A stretch of 7,707 nucleotides of DNA. Origin: Planctomycetota bacterium (GTDB taxonomy: Bacteria; Planctomycetota; UBA1135; GCA-002686595). A model generated the notes under the pieces. It saw nothing but the letters and a program-made list of their open reading frames with translations. It searched no databases and had not been told where the DNA came from. Shown here piece by piece: positions 3,949-7,707 of this stretch; the stretch's first letter is position 1, and each line of letters starts with the position of its first letter. Where the stretch lies: NCBI GenBank assembly GCA_028823185.1, contig JAPKBY010000071.1, positions 1 to 7,707 of the forward strand. Reading direction: 5' to 3'. The translations under genes were made by a program, and so were the position numbers.

Positions 3949-6900
3949 GCAAAGACCCTCAGCCCATCGAGCGCCTCCTGGCCGAACGCATCCTCGTCCT
4001 CGATGGAGCGATGGGCACCATGATTCAGGCCGAGGGGCTCGAAGAGGCCGATTTCAGAGGAGCGCGCCTCGCCGATCACCACAAGGACGTCAAGGGCAAC
4101 AACGAGCTCATCAACCTCGCTCGCCCAGACATCCTGCGGAAGATTCACGACGCCTTCCTCGAGGCTGGCGCAGACATCCTCGAGACCAACACCTTCAGCG
4201 CCACCAGGGTCGCCCAAGCAGAGTACGGACTTGAGCACCTCGCGCGAGAGCTCAACTTAGAGGGCGCGAGGATCGCTCGAGAGGCCGCCGATGCATGGAC
4301 CGCGAAGGACCCCAGCAAGCCGCGCTTCGTGGCAGGGGCGATCGGGCCGACCAGCCGCACCCTCTCGATGTCTCCGAAGGTCGAAAGCCCAGCCTTCCGA
4401 GCTGTAGATTTCGACCCGCTGAAGGACGCCTATCTAGAGCAAGCCATCGCGCTCATCGAGGGCGATTGCGACCTGCTCCTCATCGAGACGATCTTCGACA
4501 CGCTCAACGCAAAAGCAGCCATCGTCGCCTGTGAGGAGGCCTTTGATGCGACAGGGAAGCGCCTGCCGCTGCTCATCTCGGTCGCCATCACGGACGCCTC
4601 GGGGCGCACCCTCTCCGGACAGACGGTCGACGCCTTCCTGCACACGGTCTTGCACGCCTCGCCCCTCGCAGTGGGAGTGAACTGTTCGCTGGGCGCGACC
4701 GATATGCGGCCCTATGTCGAAGAGCTCTCTCGCCTCTCACCGACTCTCACCATCTGCTATCCCAACGCCGGGCTCCCTAACGCCTTCGGCGAGTATGACG
4801 AGGCCCCGAGCACGACGGCCTCTCTCTTGGATGAGTTCGCGGAGAGCGGGATCCTCAACATCGTCGGCGGCTGCTGCGGCACGACGCCGGAGCACATCCG
4901 CGCGATCGTAGAGGCGGTCTCCAAACGAGCGCCTCGTAAGCCTGTGACGCCGCCCGAGCTAACGCGCTTCACTGGGATGGAGACCCTCACGATCATCCCA
5001 GAGTCGAACTTCATCATGATCGGTGAGCGCACGAACGTGACCGGCTCTGCCCGCTTCAAGCGCTTGATCAAAGAGGATGACTTCGAGACCGCCGTCGAGG
5101 TCGCCCTCGATCAGGTCCGCGGCGGAGCGAACATCCTCGATGTCAACATGGACGAGGGCATGCTCGACTCCGAGCAGTGCATGACGACCTTCTTAAGGAT
5201 GCTCTCCGGAGAGCCGGAGATCGCGCGCATCCCGGTCATGATCGACAGCTCCAAATGGAGCGTGCTAGAGGCTGGCCTGCGAGCGACCCAAGGCAAATGC
5301 ATCGTCAACTCCATCTCCCTCAAGGAGGGCGAGGCTGACTTCCTTGAGAAGGCGCGGACCATCCGCCGCTTCGGCGCAGGTGCTGTCGTCATGGCCTTCG
5401 ACGAGACCGGCCAAGCCGACACCGTCGAGCGCAAGGTCGAGATCTGCCAGCGCGCCTACAAGCTCTTGACCGAGCAAGCAGACTTCCCTGCCGCAGACAT
5501 CATCTTCGACCCAAACATCCTGGCGATCGCTACGGGGATGGAAGAGCACGACCGCTACGCCCTCAACTTCATCGAGGGCGCGAGACTCATCAAAGAAAGC
5601 TGCCCAGGCGTCCACATCTCTGGGGGTGTCTCAAACCTCTCCTTCTCCTTCCGCGGCAACAACCGCGTCCGCGAGGCGATGCACTCTGCTTTCCTCTACC
5701 ACGCGATGAAAGCTGGGATGGACATGGGCATCGTCAACGCTGGACAGCTCGAGGTCTACGAAGACATCCCCCCGGACCTCCTCGAGCATGTGGAGGACGT
5801 CATCCTCTGCCGCCGCGCAGACGCGACAGAGCGCTTGGTCACCTTCGCTGAGACCGTCACCGGCTCTGGAAAAGAGCGCATCGAGGACCTCTCTTGGCGT
5901 GAGGCGAGCGTCGGTGAGCGGCTCTCTTATGCTCTCGTTCATGGCATCACGGACTTCATAGAAGAAGACACCGAGGAGGCACGGATCGGCCTCGGCAAAC
6001 CGCTCTCTGTCATCGAAGGCCCTCTCATGGACGGCATGCGCGTCGTCGGCCGTCTCTTTGGAGACGGGAAGATGTTCCTTCCCCAGGTCGTAAAGAGCGC
6101 GCGCGCGATGAAGAAGTCTGTCGGCTACCTAGAGCCCTACATGGAAGAGTCAGCCGATGGCGGCAACACTCAGGGCACTATCGTCATGGCGACGGTGAAG
6201 GGTGATGTACACGACATCGGGAAGAACATCGTCGGCGTCGTCCTAGGCTGCAACAACTACAAGGTGATCGACCTCGGCGTCATGGTCCCTGCCAAGGTCA
6301 TCTTGGACACCGCTGTCTTAGAGAACGCGGACCTCGTGGGCCTCTCAGGCCTCATCACCCCATCCCTCGATGAGATGGTCACGGTCGCCAAAGAGATGGA
6401 GCGCCGCGGGATGAAGCAGCCGCTACTCATCGGCGGAGCGACGACGAGCAAGCCACACACCGCGGTCAAGATCGCGCCCATCTTCGGACAGCCGGTCGCT
6501 CACGTGAAGGACGCCTCACTCGCCGTGAACGTCGTCTCCGATCTATTACACCCAGGCCGCAAGCTCACCTTTGACAAGGAGAACCGCGCAGGGCAAGAGG
6601 AGCTGCGAGTCAAATACGCGAACCGTAACGCTAAGAAGCCGCGCTCGCTCAAAGACGCGCGCGCTGCAGCCTTTGAGCTGCAGTGGGGAGAGGGTCCCCT
6701 TCCAAAGCCAGAGTTCATCGGCGCGAAGGTCCTCGAAGACCTCCCGCTCGCAAAGCTCTCGCGCTACATCGACTGGACCTTCTTCTTTAGCGCATGGGAG
6801 CTGAAGGGGAAGTTCCCGGGGATCTTAGAGGACGCCAAATACGGCGCAGCAGCCCGTGATCTCTACGAGAACGCTCAAGAGATGCTCCAACGGATCGTTC

Positions 6901-7610
6901 AGAAGAAGCTGCTGACGGCGAAGGCGGTGATCGGATTCTGGCCTGCGGCCAGCGACGGCGATGACATCGTGCTCTTCAAGGACGACACCCGCGGCGAGGA
7001 GCTCCTGCGCTTCCCGATGCTGCGCCAGCAAAAAGATCTGGAGGGTGAGCCCAGCCGCTCACTCGCGGACTTCGTCGCGCCTCTTGGCTCCGGTCATGCG
7101 GATTATATCGGCGCCTTTGGGGTCACTGCAGGACTCGGAGCAGGCACCCTCGCGAAGAAGCATCAAGACGAGAACGATGACTACTCCTCCATCATGGTCA
7201 AGGCGCTCGCAGACCGCCTCGCAGAGGCAGCAGCAGAGTTCATCCACAAGCGCGCGCGCAAGCTTTGGGGATACGCCAAGAGCGAAGCGCTCGGGAAGCG
7301 CGGCCTCATCGATGAAAGCTACAAGGGCATCCGCCCTGCCTTCGGCTACCCGGCCTGCCCGGACCACAGCCTCAAAGCGCCGCTCCTCGACATCCTCGGG
7401 ACTCAACGCATCGGTCTCGGCTTAACAGAGAACGGCGCCATGACCCCCGCAGCGAGCGTCAGCGGTCTCTACTTCGCTCACCCCGGCGCACACTACTTCC
7501 AGCTCGGGAGAGTCGCCCACGATCAAGTCGAAGACTACTCACGCAGAATGGGTCAGAGCTTCAAAGAGACCGAGCGTTGGCTCTCTTCTAATCTCTCCTA
7601 CGACATCTAA
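3945..7610 (+). CDS. metH: Cobalamin-dependent methionine synthase
   Basis: This full-length 1221-residue protein (E. coli MetH is 1227) transfers a methyl group from 5-methyltetrahydrofolate to homocysteine via cobalamin, in the cytosol. Module 1 (about 1-325) binds homocysteine: RILVLDGAMGTMIQ near the start, with zinc ligands Cys247, Cys310 and Cys311 at the same numbers as in E. coli. Module 2 (about 350-640) is the pterin-binding domain: GERTNVTGS at 360-368, DVNMDEGMLD, MIDSSKW, FDPN and SGGVSNLSFSFRG. Module 3 has the helical cap (about 655-740) and the B12-binding Rossmann domain: DVHDIG with Asp754 and cobalt-ligand His756 (E. coli Asp757/His759), Ser807 (Ser810) and GGATTS at 830-835. 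Module 4 (about 885-1221) is the SAM-dependent reactivation domain, with Asp943, Glu1124 and Arg1130 matching Asp946, Glu1128 and Arg1134, and RPAFGYP. No key residue is missing, so it should be active and B12-requiring. ATG 3945 is the only start before the conserved N-terminus. Confidence 0.98.
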   Translation: MSKDPQPIERLLAERILVLDGAMGTMIQAEGLEEADFRGARLADHHKDVKGNNELINLARPDILRKIHDAFLEAGADILETNTFSATRVAQAEYGLEHLARELNLEGARIAREAADAWTAKDPSKPRFVAGAIGPTSRTLSMSPKVESPAFRAVDFDPLKDAYLEQAIALIEGDCDLLLIETIFDTLNAKAAIVACEEAFDATGKRLPLLISVAITDASGRTLSGQTVDAFLHTVLHASPLAVGVNCSLGATDMRPYVEELSRLSPTLTICYPNAGLPNAFGEYDEAPSTTASLLDEFAESGILNIVGGCCGTTPEHIRAIVEAVSKRAPRKPVTPPELTRFTGMETLTIIPESNFIMIGERTNVTGSARFKRLIKEDDFETAVEVALDQVRGGANILDVNMDEGMLDSEQCMTTFLRMLSGEPEIARIPVMIDSSKWSVLEAGLRATQGKCIVNSISLKEGEADFLEKARTIRRFGAGAVVMAFDETGQADTVERKVEICQRAYKLLTEQADFPAADIIFDPNILAIATGMEEHDRYALNFIEGARLIKESCPGVHISGGVSNLSFSFRGNNRVREAMHSAFLYHAMKAGMDMGIVNAGQLEVYEDIPPDLLEHVEDVILCRRADATERLVTFAETVTGSGKERIEDLSWREASVGERLSYALVHGITDFIEEDTEEARIGLGKPLSVIEGPLMDGMRVVGRLFGDGKMFLPQVVKSARAMKKSVGYLEPYMEESADGGNTQGTIVMATVKGDVHDIGKNIVGVVLGCNNYKVIDLGVMVPAKVILDTAVLENADLVGLSGLITPSLDEMVTVAKEMERRGMKQPLLIGGATTSKPHTAVKIAPIFGQPVAHVKDASLAVNVVSDLLHPGRKLTFDKENRAGQEELRVKYANRNAKKPRSLKDARAAAFELQWGEGPLPKPEFIGAKVLEDLPLAKLSRYIDWTFFFSAWELKGKFPGILEDAKYGAAARDLYENAQEMLQRIVQKKLLTAKAVIGFWPAASDGDDIVLFKDDTRGEELLRFPMLRQQKDLEGEPSRSLADFVAPLGSGHADYIGAFGVTAGLGAGTLAKKHQDENDDYSSIMVKALADRLAEAAAEFIHKRARKLWGYAKSEALGKRGLIDESYKGIRPAFGYPACPDHSLKAPLLDILGTQRIGLGLTENGAMTPAASVSGLYFAHPGAHYFQLGRVAHDQVEDYSRRMGQSFKETERWLSSNLSYDI

Positions 7611-7634
7611 AGCTCAGCTCGAGCATCAATCATC

Positions 7635-7707
7635 ATGGACCGCGTCTTAGAGCCTGAGGTCATGGACACCGTCGAAGAGGCGGCTGAGTACGATGAGATG
7701 GACCACA
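7635..7707 (+). CDS. Probable class I SAM-dependent methyltransferase, 3' partial
   Basis: Only the first 24 codons are in the window. They read MDRVLEPEVMDT followed by VEEAAEYDEMDH. This opening, with MDT, a run of Glu/Ala and YD-MDH, is common at the start of class I methyltransferases annotated generically in many bacteria, but no catalytic or SAM-binding motif is visible yet. The ATG is 24 nt after the metH stop with no terminator between, so cotranscription with metH is likely. No strong Shine-Dalgarno precedes it. The link to metH makes sense if the enzyme consumes SAM made from MetH-derived methionine. The assignment rests on a short stretch. Confidence 0.6.
   Translation, partial: MDRVLEPEVMDTVEEAAEYDEMDH

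Noticed and set aside
4145..7406. Numerous alternative-frame ORFs inside metH on both strands
   Set aside because: All lie within the MetH coding frame, whose residues match E. coli MetH throughout; none has a domain or a credible start.

Overview
This window comes from a moderately high-GC, Gram-negative-type bacterial chromosome. The evidence is C/G-rich third codon positions, mixed use of ATG, GTG and possibly TTG starts, and a short lipoprotein with a signal peptide. The phylum cannot be fixed from the sequence. The small Cys-rich lipoprotein and the weak ribosome binding sites suggest a planctomycete- or deltaproteobacteria-like lineage, but this is only an impression. The content is largely metabolic and housekeeping. 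I see no phage, transposon, CRISPR array, tRNA or rRNA.

Left part (1-3092): a tightly packed plus-strand gene run. An AtuA-family (DUF1446) protein lacks its first codons at the left edge. It is followed by a separate small AtuA-related (ferredoxin-like fold) protein, a short-form phosphate acetyltransferase (Pta) and a CsaA-like tRNA-binding-domain protein. Gaps are 18, 7 and 4 nt, so this is very probably one operon. It ends at a hairpin flanked by A6 and T6, which can terminate transcription in both directions. Acyl-CoA/acyl-phosphate metabolism is a reasonable guess for the AtuA-Pta part. The acetate kinase that usually partners Pta is not in view.

Middle part (3093-3944): a convergent minus-strand gene for a 76-residue Cys-rich lipoprotein with an internal 24-bp tandem repeat. 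A 138-nt divergent intergenic region follows, carrying a 15-bp perfect palindrome. Next is a stand-alone 98-residue Smr-domain protein on the plus strand. The 171-nt leader before metH contains small hairpins and a short Arg-rich leader ORF. Its stop overlaps the metH start codon as ATGA, and its own Shine-Dalgarno sits in the stem of a hairpin.

Right part (3945-7707): a complete cobalamin-dependent methionine synthase gene (metH, 1221 codons) with all four modules. The zinc, cobalamin and SAM ligand residues align almost position for position with E. coli MetH. After 24 nt comes the start of a further gene, cut by the right edge, whose first 24 residues resemble class I SAM-dependent methyltransferases. 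MetH regenerates methionine (hence SAM) and the next gene probably uses SAM, which is a sensible functional pairing.

The most unusual signal is the apparent translational coupling of metH to a leader ORF with a sequestered ribosome binding site. The Cys-rich repeat lipoprotein and the two-gene AtuA are secondary curiosities. I did not find convincing evidence of a wholly new multi-gene system.
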